From Lachnospiraceae bacterium (GTDB lineage Bacteria; Bacillota; Clostridia; Lachnospirales; Lachnospiraceae): DNA of 64,000 nt. Location: assembly GCA_030523275.1 (NCBI GenBank), contig JAUNIX010000012.1:1-64000 (forward strand), read 5' to 3'. Shown here in pieces: positions 1-8,708 of this stretch (within the stretch, counting starts at the first letter, position 1; every line of letters starts with the position of its first letter). The notes beneath the pieces were generated by a model. That model was not told the DNA's origin, did no database searches, and was given only the letters and a program-made list of their open reading frames with translations. Both the position numbers and the translations under genes were made by a program.

Positions 1-124
1 TCATCAGCACTTAATTTTAGATATTTCACCTGTCTACTTGACAGAGTGCATATCATTTTTCGGGACACGGCGGTTATTTTCGTATCTTGCCATAAAAATA
101 GTAATCTAATCGGGAGAATAAAAC

Positions 125-637
125 ATGACGATTCGAGATGCTGACATCGCAGATGCAAAAGAACTTTTGGAAATTTATTCGCCATATGTAACGAATACAG
201 CTATTTCCTTTGAATATGAAGTACCAAGTGTACAAGAGTTTGAAAACAGAATTAGGAAAATAAAAGAGAAATATGTCTATCTGATTGCCAAGGAGCAAGA
301 AAAAATCATTGGCTATTGTTATGCAAATACATTTCATGCAAGAAAAGCGTATGACAGAAGCGTTGAAGTAAGTATCTATATTAGAAGCGGGTACAAGAGA
401 AAGGGTACTGGAAAATTGTTATACCATGCCTTAGAAGAAAGACTTAAAAAACGTGGAGTAAAAAATATGTATGCATGTATCGCCTATCCAAGGAAAGAAG
501 ATGAATTTTTAACCAAAGATAGTGTTCTTTTTCATGAAAAAATGGGATTTACGGAATGTGGACATTTTCATCAGTGTGGAAGTAAATTTGGTCATTGGTA
601 TGACATGGTCTATATGGAGAAGTTGTTGGATAGATAA
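125..637 (+). CDS. GNAT N-acetyltransferase, phosphinothricin-acetyltransferase-like
   Basis: A 170-residue protein that reads as a single GNAT domain. It starts with the MTIRDADIADAKELLEIY segment typical of the phosphinothricin/methionine-sulfoximine acetyltransferase subfamily, and carries TAISFEYEVPS and the acetyl-CoA loop region YIRSGYKRKGTGKLLYHALEE (R-x-x-G-x-G/T type) near residues 90-110. The C-terminal GFTECGHFHQCGSKFGHWYDM segment is also typical of this subfamily. Such enzymes transfer acetyl from acetyl-CoA to a small amine in the cytosol; the substrate cannot be read from sequence. It stands alone, with a GGGAG ribosome binding site just upstream. The 124 bases before it hold no recognisable gene. 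Confidence 0.85.
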   Translation: MTIRDADIADAKELLEIYSPYVTNTAISFEYEVPSVQEFENRIRKIKEKYVYLIAKEQEKIIGYCYANTFHARKAYDRSVEVSIYIRSGYKRKGTGKLLYHALEERLKKRGVKNMYACIAYPRKEDEFLTKDSVLFHEKMGFTECGHFHQCGSKFGHWYDMVYMEKLLDR

Positions 638-687
638 ATGACATTTTATAAAATTGAGTAATTATTTATGAAAATATAAGTAAAATA

Positions 688-716
688 TTTACATAAAAGT
701 AATAATATTGTATAAT
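688..716 (+). promoter_or_regulatory. Sigma-A type promoter upstream of the Rpn-family gene
   Basis: TTTACA at 688-693 and a perfect TATAAT at 711-716 with 17 bases between. It would give a leader of about 180 bases before the gene at 905. The rest of the 638-904 gap is very AT-rich, contains a distant complementary pair TTGAAAAT (726-733) and ATTTTCAA (807-814), and holds no gene that I can see. Confidence 0.6.
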
Positions 717-860
717 ATAAAAGCCATTGAAAATCATATCTAAAACGTTAGGATTGTTTTGATATTCTTTTGTCTGTTTCTTTTAGTTTGTCTAAATATA
801 AAATCTATTTTCAATATTTTAATCTCATTCATTTATGACGTATAGAGAGAAGAGGGTTTC

Positions 861-889
861 TTTACATATTCTGAAAATCCCTTTATAAT
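861..889 (+). promoter_or_regulatory. Second promoter-like element immediately before the Rpn-family gene
   Basis: TTTACA at 861-866 and TATAAT at 884-889, again with 17 bases between. Transcription would start around 895-897, inside the ribosome binding site AAAGGAG (891-897), so a transcript from here would have almost no leader. It may be a fortuitous match or give a poorly translated short-leader transcript. Confidence 0.4.
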
Positions 890-904
890 GAAAGGAGAAT
901 TTTT

Positions 905-1711
905 ATGTCAAAAAGGAAAACATTAAAAGAATTAACATTGCTTGACCGGTTTTTGTTTGCTGAAGTTATGGAAGACCCAGAGAATCTGGCGATTCTTTTG
1001 GAAATTATTTTAGGAAAAGAAATTGTTTTAAAATATTTGCCTCAAACTGAAAAAGAGAGGCGAAATTCTCCAATATATCGTTTTGTTAAATTAGATGTAT
1101 GGGCAAAAGACGAACAGGATGTTATCTATGATACAGAAGTGCAAACATCAAATACGAAAAATTTGCCCAAACGGAGTCGATACTATCAAGGAATGATCGA
1201 TAGTAAATTATTAGAACCCGGAACGATAGATTTTAATATGTTAAATGATTTATTTATAATTATTATTGCTCCGTTTGATATATTTGGTGAAGGAAAATAC
1301 TGTTATACATTTCAAATGAGATGTAAAGAAATTCCTCAACTATATTTAAATGATGGAGTAACACGTATTTTTTTAAATACTCATGGAACGAATGATGATG
1401 AAGTAAGCCAAGATTTGATTGAACTTTTACATTTGATGGAGTATACAAATGATAATAAACAAATTTATGCAAATACCAATTTACAGGCAATGAAAAATCG
1501 AATTATAGATATTCAAAATAATGCGGAAGTGAGTGTGAGGTATATGCAGGAATGGGAAGAAAGAATTTTAGAACAACAAAAAGCAGTGGATAAAGAGTAT
1601 CTATTGATTATTCAGCGTAATTTAGATAGTGGGAAGTCAATCGAAGAAATTGCTAATTTTTTAGGAAAAGAAGTACAAGAGATACAAACATTAATAACAA
1701 AATTAGAGTAA
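905..1711 (+). CDS. Rpn-family recombination-promoting nuclease / putative transposase
   Basis: A 268-residue protein opening with TLKELTLLDRFLFAEVMEDPENLAILLEIILGKEI, the characteristic start of Rpn/PD-(D/E)XK family proteins that are often annotated as putative transposases. The nuclease core is visible as VKLDVWAKDEQDVIYDTEVQTSN: an Asp on one strand and the E-V-Q (E-x-Q variant of E-x-K) on the next. The C-terminus ends in a helical segment, SGKSIEEIANFLGKEVQEIQTLI, common in the family and probably helix-turn-helix-like. Rpn proteins of Escherichia coli are DNA endonucleases that promote RecA-independent recombination; activity here is inferred. The ribosome binding site AAAGGAG is well placed. 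No inverted repeats of an insertion sequence flank it. Confidence 0.82.
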   Translation: MSKRKTLKELTLLDRFLFAEVMEDPENLAILLEIILGKEIVLKYLPQTEKERRNSPIYRFVKLDVWAKDEQDVIYDTEVQTSNTKNLPKRSRYYQGMIDSKLLEPGTIDFNMLNDLFIIIIAPFDIFGEGKYCYTFQMRCKEIPQLYLNDGVTRIFLNTHGTNDDEVSQDLIELLHLMEYTNDNKQIYANTNLQAMKNRIIDIQNNAEVSVRYMQEWEERILEQQKAVDKEYLLIIQRNLDSGKSIEEIANFLGKEVQEIQTLITKLE

Positions 1712-1744
1712 TCATCCCGATACTTAGGTTAGGAGTGGAATCAT

Positions 1745-2293
1745 ATGGAATGGCTGGATATTGTAGATGAAATGGGGAATCCAACTGGTGAGATTGTAGA
1801 GCGCACAAAAGCACATCGAGAGGGCATTTGGCATCGAACTTCTCACGTATGGGTAGCAAGAAAGAAAAAGAATCAGATAGAAGTATTATTACAAAAGCGT
1901 AGTGCCGACAAAGATTCTTATCCGGGCTGTTACGATACTTCGAGTGCCGGGCATATTCCGGCAGGAGATGGATATGAAGAGTCAGCGATTCGAGAATTAA
2001 AAGAAGAACTAGGTGTGACGGCAACAAAAGAGGAATTACATTTTTGTGGTCAGCGCACGATATACCATGATGAAGAATTTTATGGAGAAATGTTTATTGA
2101 TCGACAGATTAGTAATGTCTATTATTTGTGGAGAGATATGGAAGCAGAAGAATTTGTCATTCAAAAAGAAGAGTTAGAGAGTGTGCGTTGGATGGAATTA
2201 AATGAATGTATTCATATGGTAGAACATCAAACAGAAAAAACATGTGTGGCACTAGAAGAAATTTTGATGGTCAAGAATACAATTTGTCCATAA
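1745..2293 (+). CDS. Nudix hydrolase, isopentenyl-diphosphate-isomerase-like (YfcD type)
   Basis: A 182-residue Nudix-fold protein beginning MEWLDIVDEMGNPTG, then HREGIWHRTSHVWV, as in the YfcD/IPP-isomerase-like group. The Nudix box is GHIPAGDGYEESAIRELKEELGV (about residues 75-97): it keeps the REUxEExGU core but has Asp in place of the first Glu of Gx5E. The substrate is unknown; the group hydrolyses nucleoside-diphosphate-linked or related compounds. The start is supported by AGGAGTGG 8 bases upstream. It follows the Rpn gene by 33 bases and its stop codon lies inside the stem of a transcription terminator. Confidence 0.82.
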   Translation: MEWLDIVDEMGNPTGEIVERTKAHREGIWHRTSHVWVARKKKNQIEVLLQKRSADKDSYPGCYDTSSAGHIPAGDGYEESAIRELKEELGVTATKEELHFCGQRTIYHDEEFYGEMFIDRQISNVYYLWRDMEAEEFVIQKEELESVRWMELNECIHMVEHQTEKTCVALEEILMVKNTICP

Positions 2294-2325
2294 TACGAAA
2301 TTTGCGTATTATGGGCAAGCTTTTT
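2284..2325 (+). terminator. Intrinsic terminator after the Nudix gene
   Basis: A 14-base-pair stem (2284-2297 with 2305-2318, one G-U pair) with a 7-base loop, followed by GC and five T. The left arm contains the stop codon of the Nudix gene. It separates that gene from the cobalamin genes. Confidence 0.85.
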
Positions 2326-2342
2326 GTGATATGATAAAAAGT

Positions 2343-2359
2343 AAATATCAGTGATATTT
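2343..2359. promoter_or_regulatory. Perfect palindrome in the hemL upstream region (operator candidate)
   Basis: AAATATCA-G-TGATATTT, an 8+8 perfect inverted repeat. It lies just after a possible -10 box TATGAT (2330-2335) and 28 bases before the hemL start. No good -35 box could be assigned, so the promoter itself is uncertain. The position fits a repressor site for the cobalamin operon, but no cognate regulator is visible. Confidence 0.35.
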
Positions 2360-2387
2360 TTAGAAATACAGATATGAGGTAAAAATA

Positions 2388-3662
2388 ATGAATTTTCATA
2401 CATCAAAACAGTTATATGAACAGGCAGTGAAAGTAATGCCAGGAGGAGTAAATTCTCCTGTCCGTGCGTATGGTTCTGTAGGACGGACCCCATTATTTAT
2501 TGATCATGCGAAGGGTAGTAAAATCTATGATGTGGATGGGAATGAATTTATCGACTATGTTTGTTCTTACGGACCAGGCATTTTGGGACATGCCAGAGAA
2601 GAAGTGATTGAAGCTGTGCAAAAAGCGGCGGTTGATGGTTTGACGTTTGGTGCACCGACAAAGAAAGAGACGATCATCGCGGAGATGATCAAAGCCCTAA
2701 TTCCATCTATGGAAGTGACTCGTCTGGTCAGTTCAGGAACAGAGGCAGTCATGTCTGCGATTCGTACTGCCAGAGGATATACGGGTAGAGATAAAATTAT
2801 CAAATTTAAAGGATGTTATCATGGACATTCGGATGGATTATTGGTAAAAGCCGGTTCTGCAGCACTGACAAGTTCCGTACCAGATAGTGCAGGAGTGCCA
2901 GAAGGTTATACAAAGACAACATTGGTTGCCCTCTATAATAATGAAGATTCCGTGCGCCAGTTATTTGACGAAAATAAAGATGAAATTGCAGCTTTGGTTG
3001 TGGAACCGATTGCTGCCAATATGGGAGTCGTACCTCCTAAACCAGGATTTTTGCAGTTTTTAAGAGATATCACAGCTGAAAATGGTGCGGTATTGATTTT
3101 TGATGAAGTAATTACTGGATTTCGTATGGGGCTTGGTGGGGCACAAGAGTATTATGGCATCAAACCAGATATGACAACACTGGGCAAGATTGTCGGCGGG
3201 GGCATGCCAATGGCAGCTTACGGTGGTCGAAAAGAGATTATGGATCATGTGTCTCCGGTTGGGAAAGTTTATCAGGCGGGAACTTTATCAGGAAATCCGA
3301 TTGCAACTGCAGCGGGAATTAAAACATTAGAAATTTTAATGGATGATCCAGAGATTTATGATCGCATTAACGCGAAAGCAAAGATAATAGCAGAAGCTTT
3401 GCGAGAACGCAGCAAAAAGACAGGACAACCGATGCAAGTGAATCAAGTGGGCTCTTTATTATGTGCATATTTTACAGAAGATCCAGTTGTTGATTATGAT
3501 GGAGCGACATCTTCTGATTTAGAAGCATTTAGTGATTATTTTGGATATGCGTTGGAGCATGGCATTTATTTGGCACCATCTCAATATGAGGCAATGTTCG
3601 TATCAGATGCGCACACAGAAGAAGATATTAGAAAGACTTGTGATGTTATAACCAGAGGATAG
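2388..3662 (+). CDS. hemL: Glutamate-1-semialdehyde 2,1-aminomutase
   Basis: A 424-residue PLP enzyme that converts glutamate-1-semialdehyde to 5-aminolevulinate, the second step of the C5 route to tetrapyrroles. It shows the family start TSKQLYEQAVKVMPGGVNSPVRA, the cofactor region VSSGTEAVMSAIRTARG, the DEVITGF motif and the PLP lysine in TLGKIVGGGMP (K267). Length is normal. It is the first gene of a tightly packed block (4 bases to the next gene) that also carries hemA, so 5-aminolevulinate supply is coupled here to cobalamin synthesis. GluRS, which makes the Glu-tRNA for HemA, is also in the window (gltX). Confidence 0.97.
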   Translation: MNFHTSKQLYEQAVKVMPGGVNSPVRAYGSVGRTPLFIDHAKGSKIYDVDGNEFIDYVCSYGPGILGHAREEVIEAVQKAAVDGLTFGAPTKKETIIAEMIKALIPSMEVTRLVSSGTEAVMSAIRTARGYTGRDKIIKFKGCYHGHSDGLLVKAGSAALTSSVPDSAGVPEGYTKTTLVALYNNEDSVRQLFDENKDEIAALVVEPIAANMGVVPPKPGFLQFLRDITAENGAVLIFDEVITGFRMGLGGAQEYYGIKPDMTTLGKIVGGGMPMAAYGGRKEIMDHVSPVGKVYQAGTLSGNPIATAAGIKTLEILMDDPEIYDRINAKAKIIAEALRERSKKTGQPMQVNQVGSLLCAYFTEDPVVDYDGATSSDLEAFSDYFGYALEHGIYLAPSQYEAMFVSDAHTEEDIRKTCDVITRG

Positions 3663-3666
3663 GAAA

Positions 3667-4419
3667 ATGGTATATTTTATCGGAGCGGGTCCTGGGGATC
3701 CAGAATTACTTACAATCAAAGGAAAAAAAATGATTGATCAGGCCGACGTAATTATTTACGCCGGCTCTTTAGTAAATAGAGAGATATTAAAGGATGCAAA
3801 GCCAGAGGCAAGCATTTATAATAGCGCGCACATGACTTTAGAAGAGGTACTAGAAGTCATGCAGCAGGCAGAGGCAAACAATCAGATGACAGCAAGAGTT
3901 CATACGGGGGATCCGGCAGTTTTTGGTGCTCATCGGGAGCAGATGGATGCTTTAGAGCGGATGGGAATTTCCTATGAGGTCATTCCTGGTGTTAGTTCAT
4001 TTTTTGCGGCGGCAGCGGCATTAAAGAAAGAATATACACTGCCAAATGTCAGTCAGACGGTCATTTTGACTCGTATGGAAGGGCGTACACCAATGCCACC
4101 CAAAGAAAAGCTGTCAGATTTGGCGAAACATAATGCGACAATGGTCATTTTCTTAAGTGTCGGTATGATAGAACCGTTAGTGCAGGAGTTAAAAAAAGAA
4201 TATCGTCAGGATACGCCGGTCGCTGTTGTATATAAGGTTTCCTGGGAGGACCAGATGATTGTTCGAGGAACACTTACGAATATTGCCCAGAAAGTTTTGC
4301 AGGCAGGAATCAAAAAGACAGCGCTAATCGTTGTTGGGGATTTTCTTGGTGATGAATATGAATTATCAAAACTCTACGATAAAACATTTTCACATGAATA
4401 TCGGAGGGCAAAACGATGA
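3667..4419 (+). CDS. cbiF: Cobalt-precorrin-4 C11-methyltransferase (CbiF/CobM)
   Basis: A 250-residue SAM-dependent tetrapyrrole methylase. The N-terminal VYFIGAGPGDPELLTIKGKKMIDQADVIIYAGSLVN is diagnostic of the family and the YAGSLVN ending is specific for CbiF/CobM. The second SAM loop, HTGDPAVFGAHREQMDALE, and PGVSSFFAAAA follow. It methylates C-11 of cobalt-precorrin-4 in the anaerobic route. It follows hemL by 4 bases and overlaps hemA by 4 bases (ATGA), indicating translational coupling. Confidence 0.95.
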   Translation: MVYFIGAGPGDPELLTIKGKKMIDQADVIIYAGSLVNREILKDAKPEASIYNSAHMTLEEVLEVMQQAEANNQMTARVHTGDPAVFGAHREQMDALERMGISYEVIPGVSSFFAAAAALKKEYTLPNVSQTVILTRMEGRTPMPPKEKLSDLAKHNATMVIFLSVGMIEPLVQELKKEYRQDTPVAVVYKVSWEDQMIVRGTLTNIAQKVLQAGIKKTALIVVGDFLGDEYELSKLYDKTFSHEYRRAKR

Positions 4420-5609
4420 GTATTCAGTTAATTAGTGTCAGCTATCAGTATGCACCGTTAAATATTCGAGAACAGTTTGCATTTCCTACGGATATTCAGG
4501 CAAAATTGATGGAGCGTCTAGTACTTACAAAAGAAATTGAAGAAAGTATTCTTGTATCCACATGCAATCGTATGGAATTATATTGTTATGGAAACGATGA
4601 TTATGATAGTGGTGATGTATTTGCCGTGATGCAAAAACATCTTTTAGAACTATCGCATTTGGAAAAAGAAATTGGAGTCAGCAGTTATTTGAGATTTTAT
4701 CAGGGACAAAAGGCGAGTCATCATTTATTTCAGGTGGCAGCAGGACTTGATTCGATGGTAATCGGTGAAGATCAGATTTTAGGGCAGGTAAAGGATGCCC
4801 ATGAACAGGCGATGAACCTTGGAACAACAGGAGTCTATTTAAATACTCTTTTTCGCTATGCGGTGACGGGGGCGAAAAAAGTGAAGACGGATACTGATTT
4901 ATCGAGAACTTCGGTTTCTACAGCGAGTCTTGCCATAAAAGCAACTCTTTCTGAATTTGGAAGTCTCAATGGAAAAAAAGTGATGATCATTGGCGCGAGT
5001 GGTAAGATTGGCTCGATCGTCCTAAAAAATTTTCAGTCTATAAAAGGTGTGAATTTATATGCCACGATGCGGCAACAAAAGATACGCTCTCATGGACTTC
5101 AGTTTTTATCGGTGCCATATGAAAAGCGTTATGATTATATGGAAGAAATGGATGTTGTGATCAGTGCGACGTCAAGTCCGCATTATACGATCACAAAGCA
5201 GCAGTTTTTGCAGGCTGTAAAACAACGTAAGAAGAGAGTTTTGATTGATTTGGCAGTCCCAATGGATATTGAGAAATCATTACAAGATATGGAAGGAATC
5301 GTTTATTATAATATTGATGATTTTGAACGGATAGCCAAAGCCAATAATGAGAAAAAAATAAAAGAAGCAAAAGTTGCAGATTTGATTTTAGAAGACTATG
5401 AAGCGAAATTTGAGCAGTGGCGTATTTTTAAAAATAACGATAGAGTGATGGATATCATTTGTCATTTTTTGGAACGTGAAGGGCAGAAAAAGGGAATGGA
5501 ACATGCAGTCCGCAAATTATTTTATCAGGTTCGGGATAGTGCGATGCCGGAAGAATTAGAGACATTTTTTGAGTGTTTAAAGGAGAGAAATCAACAATGG
5601 GAAGATTGA
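4416..5609 (+). CDS. hemA: Glutamyl-tRNA reductase
   Basis: A 397-residue NADPH-dependent enzyme that reduces Glu-tRNA to glutamate-1-semialdehyde, the substrate of the adjacent HemL. The nucleophilic cysteine is in ILVSTCNRMELY (C50), followed by GLDSMVIGEDQILGQVKDAHEQA and the Rossmann stretch VMIIGASGKIGS. The C-terminal dimerisation helix is present. No precorrin-2 dehydrogenase domain is fused to it. It begins inside the last codons of cbiF (ATGA overlap) and the next gene begins inside its end. Confidence 0.95.
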   Translation: MSIQLISVSYQYAPLNIREQFAFPTDIQAKLMERLVLTKEIEESILVSTCNRMELYCYGNDDYDSGDVFAVMQKHLLELSHLEKEIGVSSYLRFYQGQKASHHLFQVAAGLDSMVIGEDQILGQVKDAHEQAMNLGTTGVYLNTLFRYAVTGAKKVKTDTDLSRTSVSTASLAIKATLSEFGSLNGKKVMIIGASGKIGSIVLKNFQSIKGVNLYATMRQQKIRSHGLQFLSVPYEKRYDYMEEMDVVISATSSPHYTITKQQFLQAVKQRKKRVLIDLAVPMDIEKSLQDMEGIVYYNIDDFERIAKANNEKKIKEAKVADLILEDYEAKFEQWRIFKNNDRVMDIICHFLEREGQKKGMEHAVRKLFYQVRDSAMPEELETFFECLKERNQQWED

Positions 5610-6337
5610 CGGTGATAGGATTTGGTCCGGGCGGTTATGAAGATATGACAAATCGAGCGGTAAAAGCAATCCAGGAGGCAGAAATCGTCGTTGGATATAC
5701 AACGTATGTCGATTTGTTGCGTCCGATATTTCCTGAAAAAGAATATATGGCTACACCAATGATGCAGGAAGTAAAACGTTGTGAGATGGCAGTGGAATTA
5801 GCTGAGCAACATGAAAAGATTGCAATGGTAAGTAGCGGCGATAGTGGTATCTATGGTATGGCGGGAATCGTGATGGAAGTTGCAAAAAAGAAACAAGCGG
5901 ATATTGAGATGAAAGTTGTGCCGGGAATTACAGCGGCAAGTGCGGCGGCAGCTATTTTGGGTGCGCCACTGATGCATGATTTTTCGGTCATCAGTTTAAG
6001 TGATCTGATGACCCCTCTTGAGTTGATCTGGAAAAGAATCGATTGTGCGGGTATGTCCGATATGATTGTCTGCCTTTATAATCCAAAGAGTAAAAAAAGA
6101 CAGACTTATGTAGAGACGGCGGCTGATATTTTAATGAAATACCGAAGTGCAGATACTCCGGTTGGTGTTGTAAGACATGCAGGGCGCGAAGAGGAGTCTT
6201 CGTATCTCACAACATTAGGAGAATTAAAACATATGTCGCTTGATATGTTTTGTGTCGTGTTGATCGGTAATTCGACGACTTATATCATGGACGGAAAAAT
6301 GATTACGCCGAGAGGATATGAACGTAAATATGAATAA
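5597..6337 (+). CDS. cbiH: Cobalt-factor III / precorrin-3B C17-methyltransferase (CbiH/CobJ)
   Basis: A 246-residue tetrapyrrole methylase, MGRLTVIGFGPGGYEDMTNRAVKAIQEAEIVVGYTTYVDL, which is the CbiH/CobJ signature; later SSGDSGIYGMAGIV and PGITAASAAAAILGAPLMHDF. It methylates C-17 and drives ring contraction. An upstream in-frame ATG at 5573 exists, but the ribosome binding site AAGGAGAG at 5580-5587 fixes the start at 5597, inside the end of hemA (13-base overlap). CbiG is not fused to it and is absent from the window, although the ring-contraction stage of the anaerobic pathway normally needs it. Confidence 0.94.
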   Translation: MGRLTVIGFGPGGYEDMTNRAVKAIQEAEIVVGYTTYVDLLRPIFPEKEYMATPMMQEVKRCEMAVELAEQHEKIAMVSSGDSGIYGMAGIVMEVAKKKQADIEMKVVPGITAASAAAAILGAPLMHDFSVISLSDLMTPLELIWKRIDCAGMSDMIVCLYNPKSKKRQTYVETAADILMKYRSADTPVGVVRHAGREEESSYLTTLGELKHMSLDMFCVVLIGNSTTYIMDGKMITPRGYERKYE

Positions 6338-8708
6338 AATTTTAAAAATAGGAACACGAAAAAGTAAATTAGCATTAATACAAACAGAAATTGTAAAAAA
6401 TAAAATAGTAGAACATTTTCCAGATTTACAGGTAGAAATCATTAAAATGTCGACAAAAGGAGATAAGGATTTGAATCGTTCTTTGGCTTCTTTTGGTGGG
6501 AAAGGCGTGTTTACGGAAGAACTGGAGAAAGCATTGTTAACTGGAGAAATCGATCTTGCGGTACACAGTGCAAAGGATATGCCGATGACATTTCCGAAAG
6601 GCTTGGGGATTCGTGCTGTGCTTGATCGCAGTGATGTTCGTGATGTAATCGTGACCCGGGATGGCACGAGTTTAAAGCATCTCGCCAAAGGTTCGATTTT
6701 AGGGACGAGTAGCCTTCGCAGAGAATTGCAAGCGAAGAAAATCAATCCCAATATTAAAGTAAAAGTACTGCGCGGAAATGTGCAGACCAGACTTCAAAAA
6801 TTAAAAAATGGAGAATATGATGCCATCGTATTAGCAGCAGCCGGACTAAAACGATTAGGGCTCGATAAAGAAGCTGGGTTTTATTTTGAATATCAGAATC
6901 CAGAGAAGTTTTTACCGGCAGTTGGTCAGGGAATTTTGGCCGTAGAAGGCAGAGATGGGGATTGGCAGGAAATTGTGGATGCGATTCATTGTCCAAAGGC
7001 AGCAGCCGTTTTAGAAGCAGAACGCGCATTTTTATCAGTGATCGAAGGTGGATGTAATGCACCGGCAGCTATTTATACGGAATTGGTGCAAGACAAAATG
7101 TGCGTAAAAGCGATGTTTGCAAAAGATGGCAGACAGCCTGTCTATGCGAAAACAAGCGGTTTTGTCAGTGATGCAAAATTATTAGGAAGAGAAATAGGGC
7201 AAAAAGTTTTAGCGAATTATCCATATGGGAAAGTTACCTTGGTTGGTGCAGGACCTGGGGATGCCGGATTGATCACCGTAAAAGGAATGGAAGCGGTACG
7301 ACATGCCGATGTAATCGTTTATGATCATTTGATTTCGATGTCGTTATTAAATGAAGCGAAAGCAGATGCAAAGCTCATTTATGCCGGAAAGCGTGCATAC
7401 AAACATCACTTAAATCAAAGTGAAATCAATGCCACACTTATTTCCTATGCACAAAAAGGGTATGATGTTGTCAGATTAAAGGGCGGTGATCCTTTTATCT
7501 TTGGCCGAGGTGGAGAAGAAGCTTTGGAATTAAAAAAACATGGGATTGATTTTGTGATTGTTCCTGGAGTGTCGTCTGTTTATTCCGTTCCAGCTTATAA
7601 CGGGATTCCGGTGACTCATCGCACGCATGCCTCCTCGATTCATATTGTTACTGGTCATGAAAGTAAGGAAAAACGTGGGAATTCTGTGTTTGATTATCAG
7701 ATTCTTGCAAAAGAAGAGGGAACCTTGATCTTTTTGATGGGACTGTCTGCTTTACCGAAGATTGTTCATGAGTTGATCGCCAATGGGAAAGATCCAAAGA
7801 TACCAGCGGCGGTATTAGAGCAGGGAACGACTGCCAGACAAAAAGCAGCATTTGCTACTTTAGAGACGATAGAAGAAGAATGTAAAAAACAACAAATTGG
7901 AACGCCTGCCATTATTGTGATTGGTACTGTGACCGATTTAAACAAAGAGTTATCCTGGTTTGAGCAAGGAGAACTATTTGGCAAGAGAATCATGGCAACG
8001 GGTACGAAGCAATTGACCGATCATATGACAAAAGAAGTGCGAAAATATGGCGGTGAGCCGATAGCCTTTAGTTTAATTGAAACGAGAAGATTAAAGGCCG
8101 ATTTGACAAACTTAAATACGTATACCTGGGCGATTTTTACGAGTGCGAATGGTGTGCATGATTTTTTTGAAACCTTAAGCGAACAAAAGATAGATATGCG
8201 TCAGGTTATGCATCTAAAGTTTGCAGTGATCGGCTCGGGAACAAAAAGAGCATTATGGGAACATGGATTTTCTTGTGATTATATGCCCGATGCATTTTCC
8301 AGCAAAGACTTGGCAGAAGGTTTATTACCACTGTTAAAAGCAGAGGATAAGATGGGTCTTTTTCGGGCACGTGAGGCTTCGAAAGAATTACCAAATGCGT
8401 TAAACAATGCACAGATTTCATTTGAGGAAGTTCCATTGTATGAAACGGTCATTGAGGAAAGAAAACAGGAAGAATTATTACGACAATTACCACAACTTGA
8501 TTACATTACGTTTTGTAGTTCCAGTGCCGTACACGCATTTATGAAGATGATTAAAAATTATAAAGGTGGATTACCAAAAATCATCAGTATTGGACCTGTG
8601 ACTACAAAGACATTAGAATCTTATCAGTTACCGGTTGAAAAAACGGCAACGACATATACAGTGGAAGGTATTTGTCAGGCAATCGTTGAGGATGTGAAGC
8701 AATGTTAA
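6330..8708 (+). CDS. Trifunctional HemC - uroporphyrinogen-III C-methyltransferase - HemD fusion
   Basis: About 792 residues that carry three activities in sequence. Residues 1-298 are hydroxymethylbilane synthase (IGTRKSKLALIQTE, SLRRELQAK, and the cofactor cysteine in EGGCNAP, C242). Residues 299-544 are uroporphyrinogen-III C-methyltransferase (VTLVGAGPGDAGLITVKG, KGGDPFIFGRGGEEA, VPGVSSVYSVPAYNGIPVTHR). Residues 545-792 are uroporphyrinogen-III synthase (WAIFTSANGVHDFF, YITFCSSSAVHAF). Together they take porphobilinogen to precorrin-2. The usual two-domain fusion in clostridia is SUMT-HemD; adding HemC in the same chain is less common. Start 6330 gives the normal HemC N-terminus; ATG at 6318 is an alternative. 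The gene overlaps cbiH and cobS. Confidence 0.93.
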   Translation: MNKILKIGTRKSKLALIQTEIVKNKIVEHFPDLQVEIIKMSTKGDKDLNRSLASFGGKGVFTEELEKALLTGEIDLAVHSAKDMPMTFPKGLGIRAVLDRSDVRDVIVTRDGTSLKHLAKGSILGTSSLRRELQAKKINPNIKVKVLRGNVQTRLQKLKNGEYDAIVLAAAGLKRLGLDKEAGFYFEYQNPEKFLPAVGQGILAVEGRDGDWQEIVDAIHCPKAAAVLEAERAFLSVIEGGCNAPAAIYTELVQDKMCVKAMFAKDGRQPVYAKTSGFVSDAKLLGREIGQKVLANYPYGKVTLVGAGPGDAGLITVKGMEAVRHADVIVYDHLISMSLLNEAKADAKLIYAGKRAYKHHLNQSEINATLISYAQKGYDVVRLKGGDPFIFGRGGEEALELKKHGIDFVIVPGVSSVYSVPAYNGIPVTHRTHASSIHIVTGHESKEKRGNSVFDYQILAKEEGTLIFLMGLSALPKIVHELIANGKDPKIPAAVLEQGTTARQKAAFATLETIEEECKKQQIGTPAIIVIGTVTDLNKELSWFEQGELFGKRIMATGTKQLTDHMTKEVRKYGGEPIAFSLIETRRLKADLTNLNTYTWAIFTSANGVHDFFETLSEQKIDMRQVMHLKFAVIGSGTKRALWEHGFSCDYMPDAFSSKDLAEGLLPLLKAEDKMGLFRAREASKELPNALNNAQISFEEVPLYETVIEERKQEELLRQLPQLDYITFCSSSAVHAFMKMIKNYKGGLPKIISIGPVTTKTLESYQLPVEKTATTYTVEGICQAIVEDVKQC

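Noticed and set aside
2294..2387. Possible cobalamin riboswitch before hemL
   Set aside because: Only 94 bases, the first third being a terminator; no B12-box-like sequence or multi-stem fold was seen.
5573..5596. Upstream start for cbiH
   Set aside because: The ribosome binding site lies after this ATG, and the family N-terminus begins at 5597.
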